In this document: one piece after another, positions 12,541 through 23,631 of the stretch | How the letters are laid out: every line of letters begins with the position of its first letter | Position numbering within the stretch: the stretch's first letter is position 1 | From: Ooceraea biroi | Taxonomy: Eukaryota; Arthropoda; Insecta; Hymenoptera; Formicidae | DNA length: 64,000 nt | NCBI RefSeq assembly: GCF_003672135.1 | Contig: NC_039513.1 | Location: 6,014,833 to 6,078,832 of the forward strand | Direction: 5' to 3' | Made by a program: the position numbers and the translations under genes | The notes under the pieces: model-generated | The model's input: the letters and a program-made list of their open reading frames with translations, nothing else | Told to the model about the DNA's origin: nothing | The model's database searches: none

Positions 12541-12882
12541 GAAAAATAATTTATTTTTAATAATTTATTTTAGATACCTATATATAATATTTTAAATAAT
12601 AATTTTAAATAATAATTAAATAATAATATAATAATTTAAATCTATATATAATATTTTAAATATATAAACATATATATTTATATAATAATTTTTATATATT
12701 GTTTATATATATGTAGGTATATGTATATATTTATTATATAGATATTTTTAGTACATAGATATTTTTGCATTCTACGCGATGATGCCCCCTTAGACTGGTG
12801 CAGTGACGGTACTGCTTCTCGCGGCGCTCGGCCGCTAGCACGCGCTTGGAGTGGGGAAAACGGCACCGTGATCCGGTCTCTG
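12541..12882 (-). repeat. Right inverted arm of the hAT-like element
   Basis: This is the reverse complement of the left arm, with an internal AT-rich duplication of about 50 bases near 12590-12641 in which the ATATTTTAAAT-type motif is repeated. It ends in GGTCTCTG directly against the duplicated target ATAATTAC. Confidence 0.8.
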
Positions 12883-12890
12883 ATAATTAC
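12883..12890. repeat. Right 8-bp target-site duplication of the hAT-like element
   Basis: ATAATTAC is identical to 12002-12009. Confidence 0.85.
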
Positions 12891-15062
12891 AGTTCCATAT
12901 TTCAACGAACGTAGAATTAATTAGAATTAAATAAGAACAAAATCCAAAGTGCCTTGTGATTTTGCGTTTTATATTATCCAAAAAACGATCTTTTGTGACG
13001 CAATGACTCTAATGGTTTAACGATACTTCGATGTTTCTCGGTAAATGTCAATAAAATGCAACAGCGGCTTTCTTGCTCTAACATACATAAACGCGCGAAT
13101 GGTTTTTTTCCTTCCACCTTTTTCTCGTCTACGATTTTTTGTGCTCTACCAAAGCTCTTTGATCTACGAACGGACTATGGGGTTCACATCCAATGAAAAG
13201 AGACGAGCACTCGTTGTGCGTGGCAAAAAAGCGCCGTGGCGATTTTCAGGAAATACCTTTGTCACGGGAGAAAGGCCAAAAGCTGCACCTCCAAGAGCAA
13301 GCTTGCGGAAGAAACTTCTTTCGCGGCTGCAGTCGTCGCTCCGTCATTGTGCAACGGGCGCTTCATTACGTGAGTGTGTTCGAGCAAAAGAAGTATCCGT
13401 GTCTTTCATCCCGCGCTGAGACTCGATTAGAGGTACTCTCTTGACGAAACGAATGCTGGGGAAAGCCGAAGCTTAACTCTTGGCCGCACGATACGCTCCC
13501 ATAAGGTGCGCTTGCCAATAATTAATTTATAAACTTTAAAGAGTGTTTTAAAGTTTTTTAATAAAATTAACGTAAAAGAACAACGTCAAAAAGTCCGTCA
13601 TATTGCCAATAAAGTTTTCCAACTGTAATTGATTTATGACAAAAAGAAATTATTAATTTTTGCAGATGTGCAAGAAAGACAGAAACTACCCCCGGTGCTT
13701 CAAGAATACATCATCGCGGGGACTAATTTCGGAAGAATCTAAAGACCACGAGAGCGTTTCCCCAAAAACGATGCCAGTAAAAGGTGTCCACCTTTGACCC
13801 TTTAATCGCCATGGCGGCGTCAGGGAATGAAAGGACCACGTATTTTACGAGGACTTGAGGCGGGTTCGGGCTCGAGCACCTTTTCACGAATCGTTCCCGG
13901 GTCCGGAACCGAATGACGAACGACCTCTCGTCGTCCGTCACGTGCGGTCCCCAACAAGCTTTACTATTTTATTAGGGAGAAAAGCCTTACTATACAGAGC
14001 AGGGGTAGAGGGAGGTAGGAAATCGGGTGAAGCAGAAAGGGAAAAGGCGGTTGAGGAAAATAATCTCGAGCTCTCCCATGTATTTCAGCCGACGGCACTA
14101 AAAGCAGTGGTTACGCGCCCGGGAAACCCGCACTTTTTGGCCCCGGGCCAGGGAGCCCGTGGCGAGCATTCCACTCCAGATATCCTAACCCAGTAAACTC
14201 GAGTGAACGCTAAAACAATACGGCACACGATGACGCCGTAACTGGCATCAGCCGCTGTAACCGGCAACAGGGAGCGATAAAGACGCGAAGCTGCCACCTG
14301 CGTACCTGCAGGTCCCTAATCGATTGCCACGTAGCTCTAAGCTCCGCTTTCTGAAACACATAAAGGATTTACTCCACTTTTGCAAATTAACGCACAGGCA
14401 AGTGCTTATCTAAAAAAATAAAAGAGGCTGTTTCTCTGCTCAAAACTAATCGACAGAAAAATGTTAAAACGTATTTCTCGAATAAGTATCACACAGATAT
14501 GTGACACACATTGGCGCAGCCGCCATATCACATATGAGAATACAGAATATACAAAGAATAACGACGAGTAGCGAAATATTAATACTAGAATAAATAAGTT
14601 GATATTGACGTAGTGACTTCTTCCTGGCCTCCCAAGAGTGGAAAAACTGATGAAGGAATCAGGACAGATCGAAAGGAAAGAGAGATACGACGGGTCAATG
14701 ATTAGACAAGGAGGGTCAAAATCGTTCTACGAATCAATCAGTTTCCGTACGGAATTCGAAATTATGCGATACACTGTATGTGCGAGCGGAGATAAACGAT
14801 CGCGGGATGAAAGACGGTCGATTATCGGTCCCGATGTAATGTCGGAATGGGATGGCTGCCGCCTAGCATACCCATCCTTCCCGTTCCGACGAATCCATCT
14901 GCGATTTTTTGCGCGTCGAGCCCGCGTGGTTTTACGAGCGACACGTTCTTCGGCGGGGTGATCTAATTGGCGTATAAATTAGAACCCGGTAACGTTCGAG
15001 CCGACTGACACTTACGAGTGGCATCGGAGCGGTGCAGCCTTTCGAGTTCAAAGTCCGGGGCT
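12891..15062. other. Gene-less stretch, mixed composition
   Basis: No gene supported. CpG content is moderate, with an AT-rich patch at 13510-13660 and several short chance frames. The only structure noted is the imperfect hairpin at 14841-14890. Confidence 0.55.
14841..14890. repeat. Imperfect 50-nt hairpin
   Basis: GTCGGAA (14841-14847) pairs with TTCCGAC (14884-14890). Pairing continues through a G-U wobble and GGGA/TCCC, then a small bulge. It is shorter than a usual pre-miRNA and matches no miRNA I recognise. Confidence 0.35.
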
Positions 15063-15310
15063 CGATTTACCTCGATCCTGAACGGGAAACTTGCTACGCC
15101 GCATTATCCGAGCGCGTATTACCTCGCCCGCAGGATCACTTTGGTTAAAGTAAGGCGGTGCAATAATAAACCTTCGATTTACTCCGATCGCGAACGCGGA
15201 GCTCGCTGTGCTGCATTATCTCAGTTGCTCGCCGAGCCACCTCGGTCCAAGTGAAACGAAGCAATAATAAACTTCTGACTTGCGTCACTCGGAAAACTTG
15301 CTGCAGCGCG
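15063..15310. repeat. Degenerate tandem repeat, period about 104-112 bp, 2.3 copies
   Basis: Unit 1 (15063-15174) and unit 2 (15175-15278) both begin CGATTTAC. They share an internal GCATTATC block and end in GCAATAATAAAC. A truncated third copy (15279-15310) repeats the CGGAAAACTTGCTGC-type segment. The unit lengths are not multiples of three and the reading frame is not conserved between copies, so this is a diverged non-coding duplication rather than a protein repeat. Confidence 0.65.
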
Positions 15311-18300
15311 CCAGCTTTCATTCAGTTTAGTTATCCACTGGATACCAATTCTTTCGCGCGCAATTGCGAATTTTGCAAAATGGATTTGTACGGATGATAA
15401 TCAACTTGATAGCAAGTGGATCCAACAGATATTCCGGTTGAAGCTGAACAAGCGCGGCGCGCATTTGCCGTGTTCACACGTCGAACACGATGCGTCCGAG
15501 TTCTCTGGGCGAATCGACATTCGCGGCCGTGACGCGCGAGCAAATTCGACGGCCAACGCGATAAACGAGGAGGAATAAACCATCGACGGACCATATAGCC
15601 ACCGTTCGCGTTTCCCCGTTCTATTTTCTGTCGTAATAAAGATCGATATCTGCGCGCGATTTATTGGTCTCCGATGGCCTCTGCTGGCCCGGCAATCGCA
15701 TGGACGACACGAGCGTCATTTTCGAGAGAATCCGCTCTCTGCAGAACGATGTGGACTCGTCCTATTAACGATTGGATGGCTGCTCCGAAAATGCGTTTCT
15801 GCGAGCGACATCTCGAAACAGAAATGTATGATTTAGAAAAATATATTTCCAATAGAGAGAAAGAAGGAATCTCTTCTTACATACGGTTCTCAATGTTATT
15901 TTTTCTGACTTTGAGTATTAAAAACTCGTATATGATTTCGTTAAGTATAATTTAATTGTAACACATAATTAAATAATAATCATTAATTATAACGCATACA
16001 CACATATGTACACATATACAATAATACTTCTATAATTTGGCATTTGTTGTCGCGAATTCCGTAATTGTTTCCAGGAAACAACACAGGAAACTTTTAAAAT
16101 ATAAGAGTGTAATGTTTTTGCAACTTGAAAATTTTGCTCGATGCAAATTTGGCAAAGCGCTCAAACGAAATGTTCCTTTACGCCAGTCCTCATGCAAATT
16201 GGCATTTTGTAACGACGCCCATGCAGTCTGTCTGACAAAACGATGACTGCCACGTCGAGGAAGGTCGAGTGGAAAATTACCGGCGCATTATAGTAGCGCC
16301 CGCCGAGATCCCGCGGTTACCGACATAATGATCTTGCGAGCCTTCCGTTGAAAAATTAGTATTACGCAAGTGACTTTTGATGCTGATCGCGCGGTATTGA
16401 GAAATCACACGCAGGAGCGGATTAGCACGAGACTATCGGAATGGTATTCCGCAAAGAAATTTATTCATTAATGTTTCTTACAGCGTGTACACAGTTTGGT
16501 CTATAAATTCGCAAACGTTTGTAAAGAATCTGAATTGAATTGTCTGAATTAAAATCTTAATTGATTTTAATTATTGGGATAATTAAAGGAGAAGACCGAG
16601 TGACCTTTTATGTCCGCTTGCTGGATTACGTTGCTACTCGACACATCTAGAGATTATTGGAGCTTCAAGTCCTCAGAAAGTCGCCATTCATCCGCAATCA
16701 TGTGGCAATCCTCGCGTGGCATTCACGAAGTGATTTAATATCCGCACGCCGATTTCTCCGCCATTCCCTTAGAGCTTATCTTTCTGTGAGATGTCAAAGA
16801 CTGCGACGGTCATCTCACGAGTGGTGACGGTAGCGGAGGCAGTAGCAGTATGAAGCTTTTCATACTCGTGTCTGGCAACGAGAGAGAGGCGGTAACCGAA
16901 ATCCGATCGGCGGGCTGACACACCTCGCCGGCTGCGGAATTCTTTTGAGGGCGATCACGCACGCCACGCTTTTCACGACCATTATATCCCCGGCCGACGT
17001 CATTCACTCGCTGCCCTTTGATGTTCTTCGCGGAATTTTAGCGGAGAAAAGAGCGCGCTGGGGAAAAAAGGCGTGGAGGCGGTCGAAAAGTTTCCACGAT
17101 CGGCGTTATGTAATCTACCTCGCAAGCGCACACTGTATTACGAACGTAATCCTGCTAACCCGCGAAAACGCGCTTCGACGTTTTTCGTGTAACATATGTA
17201 CGCTGCTTACTCGCGATCTTAACAAAGCTCTTCATCTCTCGTTCTTCATCGCTCAAATCTATCGCATGACGCTGCTTTTATCCTCCTGATTTTTCTCGAG
17301 TTTTATTTAATCTTCTTACATTGTCGAATTTTTTCAGAAATTAATGTAAATTCAGTAAAACAAGGATAAAGTAAAGCATGATAAAAGGATTTATAAGTCA
17401 AATAAGAGTTGGAAGAGTTTTGATATCGCTTTTAATAAATTAATTTAAAATCGCGAAATAATCATAGAGACACACTTAATACGATTTATCGAAGTTAAAT
17501 TTTCATGTTTGCTCAATTTGCCTTGGTTATTCCCGATTCCCGATCAATTTTATATAAAATTTTACAAAAATTTTACTAAAGGAAAGATTTGCATTATTTA
17601 ACAAATCAATAACTGCGTCAAACTATTTTTTACATGTACCTTTATATCTTTCCAATGAATTGAGTTTCATAAACTAAGTTAACTTAGTTTCCATTTAAAT
17701 GAGAACGGAACGGCATTTGCAATAACTCGAAAGCAGGAATAATGACCTGAAGAAAGCGTTGAAGTCACGTCATGTGTAATATCATTCAGAATATTCAGAA
17801 TATTAGTACATAACTATCCATCCATTCTATATACAATGTTATAATTAGCATGAGTCGTGACATCTGTCTTTCGAAAACTGAATGAAAAATAGGAAATGTA
17901 CGACGATGACAGTAACTGATGACAATGACAAATTTTATCGGATACAACCGACTGTAAAAAAGGTAACGAAAGGGATGATGCCGATTTGAAATGAATTTTC
18001 CGACCTCGCGCGTAATTCCGCAGAAATGTATCGATTCGAGCGCGATTCGTTAAAAGGCCCTTTGGGAGAGACAAGCGCGATGAATAAATCGCGACCGCGC
18101 CGCGATTAAGGACGTCATTATGCGTAATTAAGCTAATAATAAATAAATATGAGAATTGGTAAAATCAAATAATTATGTGAATTTTCGACATTACAGCTTT
18201 TAATAAAGTTTGTTCCACAGTATGCTTCGAAAATATCGAATAACATGTTTGCCTCAAATTCTATCGAATACTAGCCGAGGCTACCAATTTTCACACGATT

Positions 18301-18550
18301 AGTGTCATATTTTCAACAAAAATGTTTAACAATTAATTAAGAGTTCCGAAATATTATTACGAGTACAGCTGCGGGAAAACTGCATCTGCCATTACAATTT
18401 TAGACAAATTTCAGTTGATTTTCCGCTGATGTTGTTGCGGACAAACAAATATATGAAAAGCTTTGCCGTTAGTAACAAAGTTAATAATAATTAAATTAGT
18501 AATAGAAATGTAGATGTGAATAAAATCGAGTTGACATTATCCATAACAGA
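15311..18550. other. Gene-less stretch, CpG-rich then AT-rich
   Basis: CpG-rich to about 17280, then AT-rich to about 18550. It contains a perfect 20-bp palindrome (17671-17690) and a short 9-bp tandem (ATTCAGAAT, 17784-17803). No gene was recognised on either strand. Confidence 0.55.
17671..17690. repeat. Perfect 20-bp palindrome
   Basis: AAACTAAGTTAACTTAGTTT is self-complementary over all 20 bases. It lies in AT-rich sequence with no flanking inverted repeat or target duplication. Confidence 0.75.
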
Positions 18551-19713
18551 AAATTTGATACGATATATCCACTTATTTGTTGAAACGCTTTGGAGCGTAA
18601 TCCAACGAGCACCGCGTATTTTCGTTCTCGGTTACACCTCGAGCGTTTGCGCTCAAAACAGAAAAAAAAAGAAAAAAAATAAGAATGCTGCCGAGAAAAG
18701 TTCCGAGTTGGAGAGGTGGAATCTGGCGCCTCTATACATTATGCGAGCGATACTTCGGGAGTTCCGTGGATGATGGCGACGAGGTCGACATCCGCCGCCG
18801 CGAACCAGAATAAGGGAGGCAGGGACGGTGGGTCACGCCCCGGCGTTAATTATTAATTATTCCGGTCGATTCGGTTCCCGGCTAGAAAACCAAGTTATCT
18901 TCTTACTCGGCGCCAACGTCGCCAACGTCGCCGCCGTCGCCGTCGTCTCCGTCTCCATCCCGCCTCCGGCGCGGCTGCTATCTTGTTCCCATAGACGAAA
19001 AGTCGTTACTCACGTAAAACAACGTGGCCATCACGAGAGATTTGGTATGTAGAACGGCGGAAGCACCTTCGTCCGTTCATTATATACGCACATTTTACCG
19101 TTAAAACTATTTGCGTGCAATGGACACATTCAGATAAGAAAGATTTCAGTAACGTGTACTGTGCAATAGCGGAACTTTGGAAAACAATACGGCGGGCATA
19201 TTTCACGTTTTACTCCTAACACTCAGCTCTATAAAAGAACGATTATTAAGTTTTAATTATTTTAATTCATTTTTTCATAATTATTTAATTATTAATTATA
19301 TTATGAACTACGCATGAATAAAGGTATACGCAACTTTGGAATCTTTTGACGAAAGAATTTTCATTTCTACTTGCATAGCGAAGAAAGAATAATCGCCGCG
19401 AAGAATAATTCGGATACTTCCGATTTCACGAGAATCTGGCCTCTCCTGTCGCAACACGTTGGGGTTCGTCGCTCTCTCGAGTCTGGTTGGGAGAAAAAAA
19501 TCCCGCGTGCCCAAGGGCCGACTGGCGAAAAAGAAAAGGAAGGAGGAGGAGAAAAATGTCAAGCATCGGCGAAGTGCATTGTCAGAAATCCAGCGAGCCG
19601 ACGCGAGTACCTCGCGCTCCACCGTGCTACTTCTTCTGAAAGCGCGATTCACCGGCCGGAACTATTCATACAAAAGGGGAAGGTGTATTGTACACCGAGG
19701 AGTCCAGCCTTAT

Positions 19714-19740
19714 CCCTAGGGTAAATGGGTTTACCTAGGG
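19714..19740. repeat. Hairpin with CCCTAGG arms
   Basis: CCCTAGGGTAAA (19714-19725) is followed by TTTACCTAGGG (19730-19740). These are inverted arms with one missing base and a 4-nt loop. No function is assigned. Confidence 0.5.
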
Positions 19741-20950
19741 AATACGAGAGAATGAGGGTGAAAGTGTATCCGTGATAATAGGGGGCGCGGGAAAAAGAAA
19801 ATGACGATGGCGGTGTTCACGTAGACTGATGCAAACAAAGACCAACGTTTTTCGCGCCACTAATCTCGAGATTGCGACGAGCCGAATTCTAGCCCGCGTG
19901 CCAACCAACCGCTCAACTCTCGATCGCGGAAAGCACAAGACGCGGAAGCTGACGCTTTGTACCGGATAATGCCTCAAATTTTTGTCGTGGACGTTGCGAT
20001 GCGTTCTTGCGAGCAAACACCCTGGCGGCGTCTCGCGCGAAGAAGTAGCGAGGGGGTGGAACGGAAGTTCGGACGGGACGGATAAGACGAACGGCAGCCG
20101 TGGCAGAGAATTCGGATACTTAAGATGCCGCCGAAGACGGCGGCGACGGCGACTCTAGCTCGTTCGCTCGCTCGCGAGAGCGAGAGGAATTCATTTGGTG
20201 CGCGCGAAAGCAGCGAGGCGCCGCGCCATTGCAAAAACACGCGATAAATTATCCAGGAATCGCTGCGTCGACGATACCATCCGTGCTGCATAAGTGATAA
20301 ATGGTTGCTTTCGAGTATCAGCCCCCGACGAGCGAGTCGGGGTGCGAGAGAAACGAGTCGAGAGGGAAAGAAAGGGATAGGAAGAGAGACGCGACAAGTC
20401 TCGAGTGAGCAGTTGGAAAATCCTCGTTACCGCCGCGACGATCGCGCAGTGAAACGCGGATCAAGCAATGTCGATGCGCAATCTCGAGCTAACGAGAGGT
20501 GTTCCTTTGACACGCGCTCGATTATTGGCGCGTGGATCGAGGACGCCATAACGTCACCGTTCGCGAAAACGCATTGGCGAGGGAGGAAATGTCAAAGAGA
20601 AAGAGAAGGCGTGAGGAAAGGGGCGAAAGGGAGAGCTTCGGCTCGAAGGTGGCGACGAGCGTGCCTCCTTGCGAGGCACCCACCTTCGTGAACCGACACG
20701 AATGGCCTCTTTCACGCTCGTTCGGTGGCATTAACGAGACGTCGTTATTCCGTACGGCGAGGCGGTCGGGAATCGAGCCGATATCGATTATCCGTCGATT
20801 CCTGGTACCGTGTGTTGCCCCCGGGCGAACCCTGTCGTCGCGACTAGCTCGCTCCTCCGCTCGCTTGTTCGCTTGCTCGCTTGCTCGCGCGCGGGAGGCA
20901 ACGTGGACGCCAATGGCGAGAGATCGGATGGACGTGCATGATGCCATGCC

Positions 20951-20980
20951 GATCGATCGATCGATCGGTTGGTCGGTCGA
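20951..20980. repeat. GATC/GGTC tetranucleotide repeat
   Basis: Four GATC units pass into GGTTGGTCGGTCG. This is a short, imperfect tetranucleotide microsatellite. Confidence 0.7.
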
Positions 20981-21630
20981 TTTGTATCGCGTGCACTGCA
21001 CTGGTTCGTTATTCCATGCGGTTGAATTCCATGGGAAGCTTCCTTCCCTTTAATCGAGCCCTGTAGGGTGCTCTCCATGCAAATACAGAAATATCCCGCG
21101 CTGAAATACCGGGGAGCTGAGATTTAAAGCCGGTTTCGCCGAAGTGGGTTAACTCTCACTTTGGGTCAATCGGTACTTCGCATCGTTCCCAAATACATGA
21201 TGTTATAAAGTTTGTTACAAAGTAGGTGACTACCGACTATTATTATGTAATAGATGTTTGGAGAGATTTAGTAAGCGAAGATTGCTTGTAAATTTTGGTA
21301 TATTACGTATGTGGTAGAAAGCTGAACTAGATTAGTTTTAATTAGAATAAGATTATTTTAGCACTGCCGTGCCAGAGTACCGTCATTGGCTATTATAATA
21401 GATTTTGGGAAATGGTGTTAATTGGAAAATACAATAAGAGAATTGTAAGGTAATTTAAGATCGTATCAAAACAAATTGAAATTTAATTTAAAACGTCTCA
21501 TGATATGCAAATTGTATATTGTATATATAGCTTGCTGTTCCAGAGACCTCCATGCATCCTAATAAGTAATGCTCGGCATTCTCGAGGATCGTTTAAATAG
21601 TCGCATATCGATCGAACGAGCGGACAGGTA

Positions 21631-21818
21631 CACTGGGAAAAATTTCCATCGGATAAATCGATTAAATAGTGTTTCCGATTGTTACTTCTGTTTTCCGATT
21701 AAATGATGGATATGTCCGATCATTTTCTTTGTCTGATATACAATTTAATCGGATATATCCGTTTGTTACTATGTAATTGGATTATCCGATTAGATAGGCC
21801 ATGATATTTTTCTCAGTG
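21631..21818. mobile_element. Tc1/mariner-like MITE, 188 bp
   Basis: The element starts CACTGGGAAAAAT and ends ATTTTTCTCAGTG, so its inverted tips read CACTG(G/A)GAAAAAT over the first 13 bases before diverging. It is flanked on each side by TA (21629-21630 and 21819-21820), the target duplication expected of Tc1/mariner elements. It has no coding capacity. Inside are about seven TCCGAT/ATCGGA motifs in both orientations. The size, tips and TA flanks support a non-autonomous mariner-type MITE. A TA target is short and could be coincidental, so the superfamily call is less secure than for the hAT-like copy. Confidence 0.72.
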
Positions 21819-21840
21819 TAGAATTCTACAAGAATTTCAC

Positions 21841-21919
21841 CGAGATTTAAAGGGTCGTGTAGCGCAGTGGTTCATCCCTAGTGCCCTGCAGCTAGCCCTT
21901 TAAACTTTAAAGGATCTCG
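21841..21919. repeat. 79-nt hairpin with tRNA A-box-like motif
   Basis: CGAGAT (21841-21846) pairs with ATCTCG (21914-21919), and TTTAAAGGG (21846-21854) pairs with CCCTTTAAA (21896-21904). The loop holds TAGCGCAGTGG (21860-21870), which fits the RNA polymerase III A-box consensus TRGYNNARNGG. No convincing B-box (GWTCRANNC) lies at the right distance, so this is not a callable tRNA. A tRNA-derived SINE remnant or a chance structure is possible. Confidence 0.35.
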
Positions 21920-23610
21920 GGAGACCGGGGGGAAACGGGCCTAGCCTTCCGGGAAGAGCAAACGTTCTTTGTCACGATACGTGATACATAACCGACGTTA
22001 CCTTCGACCCTGCTCGAGTCATCGCTCGGAGAAATTTCGGGGCAAATATTATCCTTCATCCTTAGGGGAAGAGAAAACGTGTCCCGGGGAGAACGGGCTT
22101 CTGGAAAATTAACAGAGATATGTGTCCTGCGACGACAAGCGAACGAGACAAATACGAAAACTCGAGTGAAGAGTGGCGGGGGACCGGCCACTCGGCTTGA
22201 TTAAAATTTTCAGAACTCTTCTCTTGCTAATTACCACCAGTCCTCGGGATACTTCGCGTCCTCTCACGTTTTCGTTCGTTAAATATGAATAGAACGCAAC
22301 AAGAGAAAGAACCAAGTGCCGGTTATTCATACTCCGCAGCGTGAATTCCTCCGAGTGCACGAACAAAATGTTGGACAAGAGAATTTAAATGCACTGACTT
22401 TTAGAAATGAATATCGCATATTGTAATACTGCACCGTCGTCAATAACTTGTATGCAAATTTTCAATTATTCTATATGATTATTAGAGGCAAGATGGACTC
22501 AATACTCGTTTACTGACGCAGCTGGTCGGCGTTTCAATTTGCAAGTCTGTCGATCGAACCGAGAAGGGGCCGGCGCAGCACGATAAATCGACCCTCGCGA
22601 TCGCGCCGTTTCCTAGTTCACAAACACGCTGTTCCCGTGGGTGTTCCTGCGGGAGCACTCCGAAACGGAAACGGTTTCCGCTGGCCCAGACACTTTTATC
22701 CGCCGCGATTCGATTTCTGTTTCCTCGCCCTTCTACTAGCCCGCGAAATCCAATTTGCCCATCGTAAGCTGACCTGTACAGGCGCGCGCTGCCGTCAGCG
22801 CAGCTGAATCCAGAGTGGATTTTCACAGTTTTCTAAATTCAAGGAAATGATCCCGCCGATGCTATCCCCGGCGTCGGAAACCGCTCTCCCTCGCTTCATC
22901 TCCTCCGCGTTCGCATCACCTCTCCTGATGCGGACTAATCTCCATCCCTCTCACAAGCGCGCGCGGCCTCGACGATCGAATTTTAGGGGAGACCCAAAAA
23001 TCGGAAGCTGCTCGTGTTTTCAAACTCGTTGAATCAGCAAAAACCATTGAAATTCAGAATCTCGATAAGGAATTTAAAACGACTGTTCTTTCATGTGAAT
23101 AGTATTCTTACCTACCATGATTAATAAATGACAATCGTAATTTCTCTCGAATTTCAGAATATAAAATGTATTATAATCCATATTGAGATATCATTAAATG
23201 ACGTTTACGTTAGCATTCATTAGTAGTTTTAACACTAAAAAGTGGAAATATACATGTAAAATGATGAAAAGAAAAAAAGATACTTTTTATAAAATTTCAG
23301 CCCCCTAAGAAATCAATTCTGACATGCCCCGTGGTAATTGGCTGTTCAAGACTTAATAAAGATCAAGTCTTGCGACTTCACCGAATAAAGATCTCACGAC
23401 AGCTTTGTCGGTACTCGCGAGTGATTTTATTATTTTTTTCTATCGTGATTCCCAGCTTCGTGCGTTTGATACTGGCTTGCAGATAACTCAATTCGCGGCA
23501 GGATGCACGACTTAACGGAAACGCAAGCCGGCACGCTTATCGAGCAAGGTTATCTCGGTGGTATCGCTACCACCAGCCCTGACCCGCTCTACGTGCCAAG
23601 AAGCATTGCG

Positions 23611-23631
23611 GCCAGCCAGCCAGCCAGCCAG
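23611..23631. repeat. (GCCA)5 microsatellite
   Basis: Five tandem GCCA units. A short tetranucleotide repeat. Confidence 0.75.

Larger units (their letters stand above)
12010..12882. mobile_element. Non-autonomous hAT-like foldback element (MITE), 873 bp
   Basis: The element has long terminal inverted repeats starting CAGAGACCGGATC. The outermost 250 bp on the left (12010-12259) match the reverse complement of 12642-12882. By eye the differences are three substitutions and one 9-nt indel. The outer 110 bp or so of each arm is GC-rich and the inner part is AT-rich TATATA-type sequence. A perfect 8-bp duplication, ATAATTAC, flanks it on both sides. Eight-bp duplications and CAGNG tips are diagnostic of the hAT superfamily. 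No transposase frame exists inside: the two open frames that cross the arms are mirror shadows of the inverted repeat. It must therefore have been mobilised in trans. The near-identical arms and intact duplication suggest a fairly recent insertion. Assignment to a named hAT family is not possible from sequence alone. Confidence 0.88.
18551..21630. other. Gene-less CpG-rich stretch before the MITE
   Basis: The stretch is mostly CpG-rich (18.6-19.0 and 19.4-21.1 kb), with an AT-rich patch at 19230-19320. It holds an A-rich tract (18661-18682), near-tandem GCCAACGTC units (18912-18955), a hairpin at 19714-19740 and a GATC/GGTC repeat at 20951-20980. The overlapping frames at 20305-21078 on both strands look like chance. 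Confidence 0.55.

Noticed and set aside
11969..12905. Two near-identical predicted peptides on opposite strands (11969-12223 plus, 12678-12905 minus)
   Set aside because: They are translations of the two inverted arms of the hAT-like element, not a duplicated gene.
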